Notes: generated by a model not told the origin, from the letters alone. A DNA stretch of 64,000 bases from Petrolisthes cinctipes (GCA_033782935.1 JAWQEG010000135.1:2296501-2360500); one strand, 5' to 3'; shown: positions 24,630-39,474, numbered from the stretch's first letter. Translations and numbers: made by a program.

Positions 24630-27172
24630 AGCATGTTTTTAGCCTATATTTTGAAAATATTCTAGCACTGTGTAGGCACGTACAGATTGCTTCTGGGACC
24701 CCAAAATATTGAATTTTCGGGTGTTTTGAGCCTGAATTTGAGATATAAACGGGTACAGAAGATACATGCACATATTGACTTTGGGCATCTAAAATATCGA
24801 TTTTCAGCATGTTTTGGGCCTGTATTTTGAAAATACTCTAACACTGAGTAGGCATGTACAGATTGCTTCTGGGACCCCAAAATATTGAATTTTCGGGTGT
24901 TTTGAGCCTGAATTTGAGATATAAACGGGTACTGAAGATGCATGCTCATATCGACTTTTGTGCACCTAAAAGATCGATTTTCAGTATGTTTTGAGTATGT
25001 ATTTTGAAAATACTCTAACACGGAGTAGGCATGTACAGATCGCTTCTGAGACCCCTAAATATCGAATTTTCGGGTGTTTTGGGACTGAATTTGAGATATC
25101 GACTTTTTGGCACCTAAAAGATCGATTTTTAGCATGTTTTTAGCCTACATTTTGAAAATATTCTAGCACTGTACAGATTGCTTCTGGGACCCCAAAATAT
25201 TGAATTTTCGGGTGTTTTGAGCCTGAATTTGAGATATAAACGGGTAGAGAAGATACATGCACATATTGACTTTGGGCCCCAAAAATATCGATTTTCAGCA
25301 TGTTTTGGGCCTGAATTTTGAAAATACTCTAACACGGAGTAGGCATGTACAGATCGCTTCTGGGACCCCAAAATATCGAATGTTAGGGTGTTTAGGGCCA
25401 GAATTTGAGATATAAACGGGTACAGAAGATGCATGCACATATCGACTTTTGGGCACCTAAAAGATCGATTTTCAGTATGTTTTTGGCCTGTATTTTGAAA
25501 ATACTCTAACACGGAGTAGGCATGTACAGATACCTTCTGGGACCTCTAAATATCGAATTTTCGGGTGTTTTAGGACTGAATTTGAGATGTAAACGGGTAC
25601 AGAAGATGCATGCACATATCGACTTTTGGGCACCTAAAAGATCGATTTTCAGTATGTTTTTGGCCTGTATTTTGAAAATACTCTAACACGGAGTAGGCAT
25701 GTACAGATACCTTCTGGGACCTCTAAATATCGAATTTTCGGGTGTTTTGGGACTGAATTTGAGATATCGATTTTTTGGCACCTAAAATGTCGATTTTTAG
25801 CATGTTTTTAGCCTATATTTTGAAAATATTCTAGCACTGTGTAGGCATGTACAGATTGCTTCTGGGACCCCAAAATATCGAATTTTCGGGTGTTTTGAGC
25901 CTGAATTTGAGATATAAACGGGTACAGAAGATATATGCACATATTGACTTTGGGCATCTAAAATATCGATTTTCAGCATTTTTTGGGCCTGTATTTTGAA
26001 AATACTCTAACACTGAGTAGGCATGTACAGATTGCTTCTGGGACCCCAAAATATTGAATTTTCGGGTGTTTTGAGCCTGAATTTGAGATATAAACGGGTA
26101 CAGAGGATACATGCACATATTGACTTTGGGCATCTAAAATATCGATTTTCAGCATGTTCTGGGCCTGAATTTTGAAAATACTCTAACACGGAGTAGGCAT
26201 GTACAGATTGCTTCAGGGACCCCAAAATATTAAATTTTCGGGTGTTTTGAGCCTGAATTTGAGATATAAACGGGTACTGAAGATGCATGCACATATCGAC
26301 TTTTGTGCACCTAAAAGATCGATTTTCAGTATGTTTTGAGCATGTATTTTGAAAATACTCTAACACGGAGTAGGCATGTACAGATCGCTTATGGGACCCC
26401 TAAATATCGAATTTTCGGGTGTTTTGGGACTGAATTTGAGATATCGACTTTTTGGCACCTAAAAGATCGATTTTTAGCATGTTTTTAGCCTATATTTTGA
26501 AAATATTCTAGCACTGAGTAGGCATGTACAGATTGATTCTGGGACCCCAAAATATTGAATTTTAGGGTGTTTTGAGCCTGAATTTGAAATATAAACGGGT
26601 ACAGAGGATACATGCACATATTGACTTTGGGCACCAAAAATATCGATTTTCAGCATATTTTGGGCCTGAATTTTGAAAATACTCTAACACGGAATAGGCA
26701 TGTACAGATTGCTTCTGGGACCCCAAAATATCGAATTTTCGGGTGTTTTGAGCCTGAATTTGAGATATAAACGGGTACTGAAGATGCATGCACATATCGA
26801 CTTTTGTGCACCTAAAAGATCGATTTTCAATATGTTTTGAGCATGTATTTTGAAAATACTCTAACACGGAGTAGGCTTCTGGGACCCCTAAATATCGAAT
26901 TTTCGGGTGTTTTGGGACTGAATTTGAGATATCGACTTTTTGGCACCTAAAAGATCGATTTTTAGCATGTTTTTAGCCTATATTTTGAAAATATTCTAGC
27001 ACTGTACAGATTGCTTCTGGGACCCCAAAATATTGAATTTTCGGGTGTTTTGAGCCTGAATTTGAGATATAAACGGGTACAGAAGATACATGCACATATT
27101 GACTTTGGGCATCTAAAATATCGATTTTCAGCATGTTTTGGGCCTGTATTTTGAAAATACTCTAACACTGAG

Positions 27173-28643
27173 TACAGATTGCTTCTGGGACCCCAAAATA
27201 TTGAATTTTCGGGTGTTTTGAGCCTGAATTTGAGATATAAACGGGTACAGAAGATGCATGCACATATTGACTTTGGGCATCTAAAATATCGATTTTCAGC
27301 ATGTTTTGGGCCTGTATTTTGAAAATACTCTAACACTGAGTAGGCATGTACAGATTGCTTCTGGGACCCCAAAATATTGAATTTTCGGGTGTTTTGAGCC
27401 TGAATTTGAGATATAAACGGGTACTGAAGATGCATGCACATATCGACTTTTGTGCACCTAAAAGATCGATTTTCAATATGTTTTGAGCATGTATTTTGAA
27501 AATACTCTAACACGTAGTAGGCATGTACAGATCGCTTCTGGGACCCCTAAATATCGAATTTTCGGGTGTTTTGGGACTGAATTTCAGATATCGACTTTTT
27601 GGCACCTAAAAGATCGATTTTTAGCATGTTTTTAGCCTATATTTTGAAAATATTCTAGCACTACAGATTGCTTTTGGGACCCCAAAATATTGAATTTTCG
27701 GGTGTTTTGAGCCTGAATTTGAGATATAAACGGGTACAGAAGATACATGCACATATTGACTTTGGGCATCTGAAATATCGATTTTCAGCATGTTTTGGGC
27801 CTGTATTTTGAAAATACTCTAACACTGAGTAGGCATGTACAGATTGCTTCTGGGACCCCAAAATATTGAATTTTCGGGTGTTTTGAGCCTGAATTTGAGA
27901 TATAAACGGGTACTGAAGATGCATGCACATATCGACTTTTGTGCACCTAAAAGATCGATTTTCAATATGTTTTGAGCATGTATTTTGAAAATACTCTAAC
28001 ACGGAGTAGGCATGTACAGATCGCTTCTGGGACCCCTAAATATCGAATTTTCGGGTGTTTTGGGACTGAATTTGAGATATCGACTTTTTGGCACCTAAAA
28101 GATCGATTTTTAGCATGTTTTTAGCCAATATTTTGAAAATATTCTAGCACTGTACAGATTGCTTCTGGGACCCCAAAATATTGAATTTTCGGGTGTTTTG
28201 AGCCTGAATTTGAGATATAAACGGGTACAGAAGATACATGCACATATTGACTTTGGGCACCAAAAATATCGATTTTCAGCATGTTTTGGGCCTGAATTTT
28301 GAAAATACTCTAACACGGAGTAGGCATGTACAGATCGCTTCTGGGACCCCAAAATATCGAATTTTCGGGTGTTTTGAGCCTGAATTTGAGATATAAACGG
28401 GTACTGAAGATGCATGCACATATCGACTTTTGTGCACCTAAAAGATCGATTTTCAGTATGTTTTGAGCATGTATTTTGAAAATACTCTAACACGGAGTAG
28501 GCATGTACAGATCGCTTCTGGGACCCCTAAATATCGAATTTTCGGGTGTTTTGGGACTGAATTTGAGATATCGACTTTTTGGCACCTAAAAGATCGATTT
28601 TTAGCATGTTTTTAGCCTATATTTTGAAAATATTCTAGCACTG
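27173..28643 (+). repeat. Nested 1,471-bp duplication, unit 1
   Basis: HORs at 27623, 28112 and 28603 recur at +1,471 (29094, 29583, 30074). The edge falls in the shared GTACAGATTGCTTCTGGG. The diagnostic CACGTAGTAGG, AATTTCAGATATC, CATCTGAAATATC and AGCCAATATTTTG all appear in both units. Confidence 0.86.
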
Positions 28644-30114
28644 TACAGATTGCTTCTGGGACCCCAAAATATTGAATTTTCGGGTGTTTTGAGCCTGAAT
28701 TTGAGATATAAACGGGTACAGAAGATGCATGCACATATTGACTTTGGGCATCTAAAATATCGATTTTCAGCATGTTTTGGGCCTGTATTTTGAAAATACT
28801 CTAACACTGAGTAGGCATGTACAGATTGCTTCTGGGACCCCAAAATATTGAATTTTCGGGTGTTTTGAGCCTGAATTTGAGATATAAACGGGTACTGAAG
28901 ATGCATGCACATATCGACTTTTGTGCACCTAAAAGATCGATTTTCAATATGTTTTGAGCATGTATTTTGAAAATACTCTAACACGTAGTAGGCATGTACA
29001 GATCGCTTCTGGGACCCCTAAATATCGAATTTTCGGGTGTTTTGGGACTGAATTTCAGATATCGACTTTTTGGCACCTAAAAGATCGATTTTTAGCATGT
29101 TTTTAGCCTATATTTTGAAAATATTCTAGCACTACAGATTGCTTTTGGGACCCCAAAATATTGAATTTTCGGGTGTTTTGAGCCTGAATTTGAGATATAA
29201 ACGGGTACAGAAGATACATGCACATATTGACTTTGGGCATCTGAAATATCGATTTTCAGCATGTTTTGGGCCTGTATTTTGAAAATACTCTAACACTGAG
29301 TAGGCATGTACAGATTGCTTCTGGGACCCCAAAATATTGAATTTTCGGGTGTTTTGAGCCTGAATTTGAGATATAAACGGGTACTGAAGATGCATGCACA
29401 TATCGACTTTTGTGCACCTAAAAGATCGATTTTCAATATGTTTTGAGCATGTATTTTGAAAATACTCTAACACGGAGTAGGCATGTACAGATCGCTTCTG
29501 GGACCCCTAAATATCGAATTTTCGGGTGTTTTGGGACTGAATTTGAGATATCGACTTTTTGGCACCTAAAAGATCGATTTTTAGCATGTTTTTAGCCAAT
29601 ATTTTGAAAATATTCTAGCACTGTACAGATTGCTTCTGGGACCCCAAAATATTGAATTTTCGGGTGTTTTGAGCCTGAATTTGAGATATAAACGGGTACA
29701 GAAGATACATGCACATATTGACTTTGGGCACCAAAAATATCGATTTTCAGCATGTTTTGGGCCTGAATTTTGAAAATACTCTAACACGGAGTAGGCATGT
29801 ACAGATCGCTTCTGGGACCCCAAAATATCGAATTTTCGGGTGTTTTGAGCCTGAATTTGAGATATAAACGGGTACTGAAGATGCATGCACATATCGACTT
29901 TTGTGCACCTAAAAGATCGATTTTCAGTATGTTTTGAGCATGTATTTTGAAAATACTCTAACACGGAGTAGGCATGTACAGATCGCTTCTGGGACCCCTA
30001 AATATCGAATTTTCGGGTGTTTTGGGACTGAATTTGAGATATCGACTTTTTGGCACCTAAAAGATCGATTTTTAGCATGTTTTTAGCCTATATTTTGAAA
30101 ATATTCTAGCACTG
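28644..30114 (+). repeat. Nested 1,471-bp duplication, unit 2
   Basis: Second unit. The hybrid A monomer at 28603 has the left end of a 10-bp-deleted A (CACTGTACAG) and the right end of the extra monomer of the 659-bp HOR (AAGATGCATGCACATATTGAC). It therefore records the crossover. The first copy at 18,390-26,019 has this unit only once, so the event came after the 7.6-kb duplication, or was lost from the first copy. Confidence 0.86.
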
Positions 30115-33100
30115 TACAGATTGCTTCTGGGACCCCAAAATATTGAATTTTCGGGTGTTTTGAGCCTGAATTTGAGATATAAACGGGTACAGAAGATACA
30201 TGCACATATTGACTTTGGGCACAAAAAATATCGATATTCAGCATGTTTTGGGCCTGAATTTTGAAAATACTCTAACACGGAGTAGGCATGTACAGATCGC
30301 TTCTGGGACCCCAAAATATCGAATTTTCGGGTGTTTTGAGCCTGAATTTGAGATATAAACGTTTACTGAAGATGCATGCACATATCGACTTTTGTGCACC
30401 TAAAAGATCGATTTTCAGTATGTTTTGAGCATGTATTTTGAAAATACTCTAACACGGAGTAGGCATATACATATCGCTTCTGGGACCCCTAAATATAGAA
30501 TTTTCGGGTGTTTTGGGACTGAATTTGAGATATGGACTTTTTGGCACCTAAAAGATCGATTTTTAGCATGTTTTTAGCCTATATTTTGAAAATATTCTAG
30601 CACTGTACAGATTGCTTCTGGGACCCCAAAATATTGAATTTTCGTTTTGAGCCTGAATTTGAGATATAAACGGGTACAGAAGATACATGCACATATTGAC
30701 TTTGGGCACCAAAAATATCGATTTTCAGCATGTTTTGAGCATGTATTTTGAAAATACTCTAACACGGAGTAGGCATGTACAGATCGCTTCTGGGACCCCT
30801 AAATATCGAATTTTCGGGTGTTTGGGACTGAATTTGAGATATCGACTTTTTGGCACCTAAAAGATCGATTTTTAGCATGTTTTTAGCCTATATTTTGAAA
30901 ATTTTCTAGCACTGAGTAGGCATGTACAGATTGCTTCTGGGACCCCAAAATATTGAATTTTCGGGTGTTTTGAGCCTGAATTTGAGATATAAACGGGTAC
31001 AGAAGATACATGTACATATTGACTTTGGGCACCAAAAATATCGATTTTCAGCATGTTCTGGGCCTGAATTTTGAAAATACTCTAACACGGAGTAGGCATG
31101 TACAGATCGCTTCTGGGACCCCAAAATATCGAATTTTCGGGTGTTTAGGGCCAGAATTTGAGATATAAACGGGTACAGAAGATGCATGCACATATCGACT
31201 TTTGGGCACCTAAAAGATCGATTTTCAGTATGTTTTTGGCCTGTATTTTGAAAATACTCTAACACGGAGTAGGCATGTACAGATACCTTCTGGGACCTCT
31301 AAATATCGAATTTTCGGGTGTTTTGGGACTGAATTTGAGATATCGATTTTTTGGCACCTAAAATGTCGATTTTTAGCATGTTTTTAGCCTATATTTTGAA
31401 AATATTCTAGCACTGTGTAGGCATGTACAGATTGCTTCTGGGACCCCAAAATGTTGAATTTTCGGGTGTTTTGAGCCTGAATTTGAGATATAAACGGGTA
31501 CAGAAGATACATGCACATATTGACTTTGGGCATCTAAAATATCGATTTTCAGCATGTTTTGGGCCTGAATTTTGAAAATACTCTAACACGGAGTAGGCAT
31601 GTACAGATCGCTTCTGGGTCCCCAAAATATCGAATTTTCGGGTGTTTAGGGCCAGAATTTGAGATATAAACGGGTACAGAAGATGCATGCACATATCGAC
31701 TTTTGGGCACCTAAAAGATCGATTTTCAGTATGTTTTTGGCCTGTATTTTGAAAATACTCTAACACGGAGTAGGCATGTACAGATACCTTCTGAGACCTC
31801 TAAATATCGAATTTTCGGGTGTTTTGGGACTGAATTTGAGATATCGATTTTTTGGCACCTAAAATGTCGATTTTTAGCATGTTTTTAGCCTATATTTTGA
31901 AAATATTCTAGCACTGTGTAGGCATGTACAGATTGCTTCTGGGACCCCAAAATGTTGAATTTTCGGGTGTTTTGAGCCTGAATTTGAGATATAAACGGGT
32001 ACAGAAGATACATGCACATATTGACTTTGGGCATCTAAAATATCGATTTTCAGCATGTTTTGGGCCTGTATTTTGAAAATACTCTAACACTGAGTAGGCA
32101 TGTACAGATTGCTTCTGGGACCCCAAAATATTGAATTTTCGGGTGTTTTGAGCCTGAATTTGAGATATAAACGGGTACAGAAGATACATGCACATATTGA
32201 CTTTGGGCACCAAAAATATCGATTTTCAGCATGTTTTGGGCCTGAATTTTGAAAATACTCTAACACGGAGTAGGCATGTACAGATCGCTTCTGGGACCCC
32301 AAAATATCGAATTTTCGGGTGTTTAGGGCCAGAATTTGAGATATAAACGGGTACAGAAGATGCATGCACATATCGACTTTTGGGCACCTAAAAGATCGAT
32401 TTTCAGTATGTTTTTGGCCTGTATTTTGAAAATACTCTAACACGGAGTAGGCATGTACAGATACCTTCTGGGACCTCTAAATATCGAATTTTCGGGTGTT
32501 TTGGGACTGAATTTGAGATATCGATTTTTTGGCACCTAAAATGTCGATTTTTAGCATGTTTTTAGCCTATATTTTGAAAATATTCTAGCACTGTGTAGGC
32601 ATGTACAGATTGCTTCTGGGACCCCAAAATGTTGAATTTTCAGGTGTTTTGAGCCTGAATTTGAGATATAAACGGGTACAGAAGATACATGCACATATTG
32701 ACTTTGGGCATCTAATATATCGATTTTCAGCATGTTTTGGGCCTGTATTTTGAAAATACTCTAACACTGAGTAGGCATGTACAGATTGCTTCTGGGACCC
32801 CAAAATATTGAATTTTCGGGTGTTTTGAGCCTGAATTTGAGATATAAACGGGTACAGAAGATACATGCACATATTGACTTTGGGCACCAAAAATATCGAT
32901 TTTCAGCATGTTTTGGGCCTGAATTTTGAAAATACTCTAACACGGAGTAGGCATGTACAGATCGCTTCTGGGACCCCAAAATATCGAATTTTCGGGTGTT
33001 TAGGGCCAGAATTTGAGATATAAACGGGTACAGAAGATGCATGCACATATCGACTTTTGGGCACCTAAAAGATCGATTTTCAGTATGTTTTTTGCTTGTA

Positions 33101-34619
33101 TTTTGAAAATACTCTAACACGGAGTAGGCGTGTACAGATACCTTCTGGGACCTCTAAATATCGAATTTTCGGGTGTTTTGGGACTGAATTTGAGATATCG
33201 ATTTTTTGGCACCTAAAATGTCGATTTTTAGCATGTTTTTAGCCTATATTTTGAAAATATTCTAGCACTGTGTAGGCACGTACAGATTGCTTCTGGGACC
33301 CCAAAATATTGAATTTTCGGGTGTTTTGAGCCTGAATTTGAGATATAAACGGGTACAGAAGATACATGCACATATTGACTTTGGGCATCTAAAATATCGA
33401 TTTTCAGCATGTTTTGGGCCTGTATTTTGAAAATACTCTAACACTGAGTAGGCATGTACAGATTGCTTCTGGGACCCCAAAATATTGAATTTTCGGGTGT
33501 TTTGAGCCTGAATTTGAGATATAAACGGGTACTGAAGATGCATGCTCATATCGACTTTTGTGCACCTAAAAGATCGATTTTCAGTATGTTTTGAGTATGT
33601 ATTTTGAAAATACTCTAACACGGAGTAGGCATGTACAGATCGCTTCTGAGACCCCTAAATATCGAATTTTCGGGTGTTTTGGGACTGAATTTGAGATATC
33701 GACTTTTTGGCACCTAAAAGATCGATTTTTAGCATGTTTTTAGCCTACATTTTGAAAATATTCTAGCACTGTACAGATTGCTTCTGGGACCCCAAAATAT
33801 TGAATTTTCGGGTGTTTTGAGCCTGAATTTGAGATATAAACGGGTAGAGAAGATACATGCACATATTGACTTTGGGCCCCAAAAATATCGATTTTCAGCA
33901 TGTTTTGGGCCTGAATTTTGAAAATACTCTAACACGGAGTAGGCATGTACAGATCGCTTCTGGGACCCCAAAATATCGAATGTTAGGGTGTTTAGGGCCA
34001 GAATTTGAGATATAAACGGGTACAGAAGATGCATGCACATATCGACTTTTGGGCACCTAAAAGATCGATTTTCAGTATGTTTTTGGCCTGTATTTTGAAA
34101 ATACTCTAACACGGAGTAGGCATGTACAGATACCTTCTGGGACCTCTAAATATCGAATTTTCGGGTGTTTTAGGACTGAATTTGAGATGTAAACGGGTAC
34201 AGAAGATGCATGCACATATCGACTTTTGGGCACCTAAAAGATCGATTTTCAGTATGTTTTTGGCCTGTATTTTGAAAATACTCTAACACGGAGTAGGCAT
34301 GTACAGATACCTTCTGGGACCTCTAAATATCGAATTTTCGGGTGTTTTGGGACTGAATTTGAGATATCGATTTTTTGGCACCTAAAATGTCGATTTTTAG
34401 CATGTTTTTAGCCTATATTTTGAAAATATTCTAGCACTGTGTAGGCATGTACAGATTGCTTCTGGGACCCCAAAATATCGAATTTTCGGGTGTTTTGAGC
34501 CTGAATTTGAGATATAAACGGGTACAGAAGATATATGCACATATTGACTTTGGGCATCTAAAATATCGATTTTCAGCATTTTTTGGGCCTGTATTTTGAA
34601 AATACTCTAACACTGAGTA

Positions 34620-37404
34620 GGCATGTACAGATTGCTTCTGGGACCCCAAAATATTGAATTTTCGGGTGTTTTGAGCCTGAATTTGAGATATAAACGGGTA
34701 CTGAAGATGCATGCACATATCGACTTTTGTGCACCTAAAAGATCGATTTTCAGTATGTTTTGAGCATGTATTTTGAAAATACTCTAACACGGAGTAGGCA
34801 TGTACAGATCGCATCTGGGACCCCTAAATATCGAATTTTCGGGTGTTTTGGGACTGAATTTGAGATATCGACTTTTTGGCACCTAAAAGATCGATTTTTA
34901 GCATGTTTTTAGCCTATATTTTGAAAATATTCAAGCACTGAGTAGGCATGTACAGATTGCTTCTGGGACCCCAAAATATTGAATTTTCGGGTGTTTTGAG
35001 CCTGAATTTGAGATATAAACGAGTACAGAAGATACATGCACATATTGACTTTGGGCACCAAAATTATCGATTTTCAGCATGTTTTGGGCCTGAATTTTGA
35101 AAATACTCTAACACGGAGTAGGCATGTACAGATCGCTTCTGGGACCCCAAAATATCGAATTTTCGGGTGTTTAGGGCCAGAATTTGATATATAAACGGGT
35201 ACAGAAGATGCATGCACATATCGACTTTTGGGCACCTAAAAGATCGATTTTCAGTATGTTTTTGGCCTGTATTTTGAAAATACTCTAACACGGAGTAGGC
35301 ATGTACAGATACCTTCTGGGACCTCTAAATATCGAAATTTCGGGTGTTTTGGGACTGAATTTGAGATATCGATTTTTTGGCACCTAAAATGTCGATTTTT
35401 AGCATGTTTTTAGCCTATATTTTGAAAATATTCTAGCACTGTGTAGGCATGTACAGATTGCTTCTGGGACCCCAAAATATTGAATTTTCGGGTGTTTTGA
35501 GCCTGAATTTGAGATATAAACGGGTACAGAAGATACATGCACATATTGACTTTGGGCATCTAAAATATCGATTTTCAGCATGTTTTGGGCCTGTATTTTG
35601 AAAATACTCTAACACTGAGTAGGCATGTACAGATTGCTTCTGGGACCCCAAAATATTGAATTTTCGGGTGTTTTGAGCCTGAATTTGAGATATAAACGGG
35701 TACTGAAGATGCATGTACATATCGACTTTTGTGCACCTAAAAGATCGATTTTCAGTATGTTTTGAGCATGTATTTTGAAAATACTCTAACACGGAGTAGG
35801 CATGTACAGATCGCTTCTGGGACCCCTAAATATCGAATTTTCGGGTGTTTTGGGACTGAATTTGAGATATCGACTTTTTGGCACCTAAAAGATCCATTTT
35901 TAGCATGTTTTTAGCCTATATTTTGAAAATATTCTAGCACTGAGTAGGCATGTACAGATTGCTTCTGGGACCCCAAAATATTGAATTTTCGGGTGTTTTG
36001 AGGCTGAATTTGAGATATAAACGGGTACAGAAGATACATGCACATATTGACTTTGGGCACCAAAAATATCGATTTTCAGCATGTTTTGGGCCTGAATTTT
36101 GAAAATACTCTAACACGGAGTTGGCATGTACAGATCGCTTCTGGAACCCCAAAATATCGAATTTTCGGGTGTTTAGGGCCAGAATTTGAGATATAAACGG
36201 GTACAGAAGATGCATGCACATATCGACTTTTGGGCACCTAAAAGATCGATTTTCAGTATGTTTTTGGCCTGTATTTTGAAAATACTCTAACACGGAGTAG
36301 GCCTGTACAGATACCTTCTGGGACCTCTAAATATCGAATTTTCGGGTGTTTTGGGACTGAATTTGAGATATCGAATTTTTGGCACCTAAAAGATCGATTT
36401 TTAGCATGCTTTTAGCCTATATTTTGAAAATATTCTAGCACTGAGTAGGCATGTACAGATTGCTTCTGGGACCCCAAAATATTGAATTTTCGGGTGTTTT
36501 GAGCCTGAATTTGAGATATAAACGGGTACAGAAGATACATGCACATATTGACTTTGGGCACCAAAAATATCGATTTTCAGCATGTTTTGGGCCTGAATTT
36601 TGAAAATACTCTAACACGGAGTAGGCATGTACAGATCGCTTCTGGAACCCCAAAATATCGAATTTTCGGGTGTTTAGGGCCAGAATTTGAGATATAAACG
36701 GGTACAGAAGATGCATGCACATATCGACTTTTGGGCACCTAAAAGATCGATTTTCAGTATGTTTTTGGCCTGTATATTGAAAATACTCTAACACGGAGTA
36801 GGCATGTACAGATACCTTCTGGGACCTCTAAATATCGAATTTTCGGGTGTTTTGGGACTGAATTTGAGATATCGATCTTTTGGCACCTAAAATGTCGATT
36901 TTCAGCATGTTTTTAGCCTATATTTTGAAAATATTCTAGCACTGTGTAGGCATGTACAGATTGCTTCTGGGACCCCAAAATATTGAATTTTCGGGTGTTT
37001 TGAGCCTGAATTTGAGATATAAACGGGTACAGAAGATACATGCACATATTGACTTTGGGCACCAAAAATATCGATTTTCAGCATGTTTTGGGCCTTAATT
37101 TTGAAAATACTCTAACACGGAGTAGGCATGTACAGATCGCTTCTGGGACCCCAAAATATCGAATTTTCGGGTGTTTAGGGACAGAATTTGAGATATAAAC
37201 GGGTACAGAAGATGCATGCACATATCGACTTTTGGGCACCTAAAAGATCGATTTTCAGTATGTTTTTGGCCTGTTTTTTTAAAATACTCTAACACGGAGT
37301 AGGCATGTACAGATACCTTCTGGGACCTCTAAATATCGAATTTTCGGGTGTTTTGGGACTGAATTTGAGATATCGACTTTTTGGCACCTAAAAGATCGAT
37401 TTTT
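34620..37404 (+). repeat. Repeat of the window's left end with a 1,002-bp gain
   Basis: 34,361-35,291 matches 1-931 at offset +34,360. 36,293-37,330 matches 931-1,970 at offset +35,362. The extra 1,002 bp between them are two complete HORs (starting at 35401 and 35902) that are absent near 931. Markers AAATTATCG (35,062), GGCCTGTACAG (36,300), GGCACC after TATCGAATTTTT (36,372) and CCTGTTTTTTTAAAATAC (37,271) fix the alignment. Confidence 0.86.
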
Positions 37405-39474
37405 AGCATGTTTTTAGCCTATATTTTGAAAATATTCTAGCACTGAGTAGGCATGTACAGATTGCTTCTGGGACCCCAAAATATTGAATTTTCGGGTGTT
37501 TTGAGCCTGAATTTGAGATATAAACGGGTACAGAGGATACATGCACATATTGACTTTGGGCATCTAAAATATCGATTTTCAGCATGTTCTGGGCCTGAAT
37601 TTTGAAAATACTCTAACACGGAGTAGGCATGTACAGATTGCTTCAGGGACCCCAAAATATTAAATTTTCGGGTGTTTTGAGCCTGAATTTGAGATATAAA
37701 CGGGTACTGAAGATGCATGCACATATCGACTTTTGTGCACCTAAAAGATCGATTTTCAGTATGTTTTGAGCATGTATTTTGAAAATACTCTAACACGGAG
37801 TAGGCATGTACAGATCGCTTATGGGACCCCTAAATATCGAATTTTCGGGTGTTTTGGGACTGAATTTGAGATATCGACTTTTTGGCACCTAAAAGATCGA
37901 TTTTTAGCATGTTTTTAGCCTATATTTTGAAAATATTCTAGCACTGAGTAGGCATGTACAGATTGATTCTGGGACCCCAAAATATTGAAATTTAGGGTGT
38001 TTTGAGCCTGAATTTGAGATATAAACGGGTACAGAGGATACATGCACATATTGACTTTGGGCACCAAAAATATCGATTTTTAGCATGTTTTGGGCCTGAA
38101 TTTTGAAAATACTCTAACACGGAGTAGGCATGTACAGATCGCTTCTGGGACCCCAAAATATCGAATTTTCGGGTACTGAAGATGCATGCACATATCGACT
38201 TTTGTGCACCTAAAAGATCGATTTTCAGTATGTTTTGAGCATGTATTTTGAAAATACTCTAACACGGAGTAGGCATGTACAGATCGCTTCTGGGACCCCT
38301 AAATATCGAATTTTCGGGGGTTTTGGGACTGAATTTGAGATATCGACTTTTTGGCACCTAAAAGATCGATTTTTAGCATGTTTTTAGCCTCTATTTTGAA
38401 AATATTCTAGCACTGAGTAGGCATGTACAGATTGCTTCTGGGACCCCAAAATATTGAATTTTCGGGTGTTTTGAGCCTGAATTTGAGATATAAACGGGTA
38501 CAGAAGATACATGCACATATTGACTTTGGGCACCAAAAATATCGATTTTCAGCATGTTTTGGGCCTGAATTTTGAAAATACTCTAACACGGAGTAGGCAT
38601 GTACAGATCGCTTCTGGAACCCCAAAATATCGAATTTTCGGGTGTTTAGGGCCAGAATTTGAGATATAAACGGGTACAGAAGATGCATGCACATATCGAC
38701 TTTTGGGCACCTAAAAGATCGATTTTCAGTATGTTTTTGGCCTGTATTTTGAAAATACTCTAACACGGAGTAGGCATGTACAGATACCTTCTGGGACCTC
38801 TAAATATCGAATTTTAGGGTGTTTTGGGACTGAATTTGAGATATCGACTTTTTGGCACCTAAAAGATCGATTTGTAGCATGTTTTTAGCCTATATTTTGA
38901 AAATATTCTAGCACTGAGTAGGCATGTACAGATTGCTTCTGGGACCCCAAAATATTGAATTTTCGGGTGTTTTGAGCCTGAATTTGAGATATAAACGGGT
39001 ACAGAGGATACATGCACATATTGACTTTGGGCATCTAAAATATCGATTTTCAGCATGTTCTGGGCCTGAATTTTGAAAATACTCTAACACGGAGTAGGCA
39101 TGTACAGATTGCTTCAGGGACCCCAAAATATTAAATTTTCGGGTGTTTTGAGCCTGAATTTGAGATATAAACGGGTACTGAAGATGCATGCACATATCGA
39201 CTTTTGTGCACCTAAAAGATCGATTTTCAGTATGTTTTGAGCATGTATTTTGAAAATACTCTAACACGGAGTAGGCATGTACAGATCGCTTATGGGACCC
39301 CTAAATATCGAATTTTCGGGTGTTTTGGGACTGAATTTGAGATATCGACTTTTTGGCACCTAAAAGATCGATTTTTAGCATGTTTTTAGCCTATATTTTG
39401 AAAATATTCTAGCACTGAGTAGGCATGTACAGATTGATTCTGGGACCCCAAAATATCGAATTTTAGGGTGTTTT
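37405..39474 (+). repeat. Block shared with 42,328-44,390 and with 9,401-10,370
   Basis: HOR starts are 37405, 37906, 38375, 38876 and 39377. From 37906 the order (501 form with GAAATTTAGGG, 469 form with the CGGGT deletion, TTTGTAGC form) is repeated at +4,923, and in the left half at -28,505. The copies near 38,375 and 43,298 both keep AGCCTCTATTTTG. Confidence 0.82.

Larger units (their letters stand above)
18390..26019 (+). repeat. 7.6-kb tandem duplication, copy 1
   Basis: This segment recurs immediately downstream at offset +7,630 on its left and +8,600 on its right. Its private variants include TTTTCAATATG (about 19,197), CACGTAGTAGG (19,882), AATTTCAGATATC (19,953), CATCTGAAATATC (20,139), AGCCAATATTTTG (20,504), ACGTTTACTG (21,259), GGCATATACATATCGC (21,362), ATATGGACTTT (21,430), GAAAATTTTCTAGC (22,300), GGGTCCCC (23,018) and CATGCTCATATC (24,942). 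It holds the window's 659, 668 and 677-bp four-monomer HORs and most of the 10-bp-deleted A monomers. Confidence 0.88.
26020..34619 (+). repeat. 7.6-kb tandem duplication, copy 2 (8,600 bp)
   Basis: Second copy of 18,390-26,019. It is longer by an internal 1,471-bp duplication and shorter by one 501-bp HOR (7,630 + 1,471 - 501 = 8,600). All rare variants listed for copy 1 are present in order. Its right end passes into sequence that also matches the start of the window (37-219 is like 34,397-34,579 and 25,797-25,979). Confidence 0.88.
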
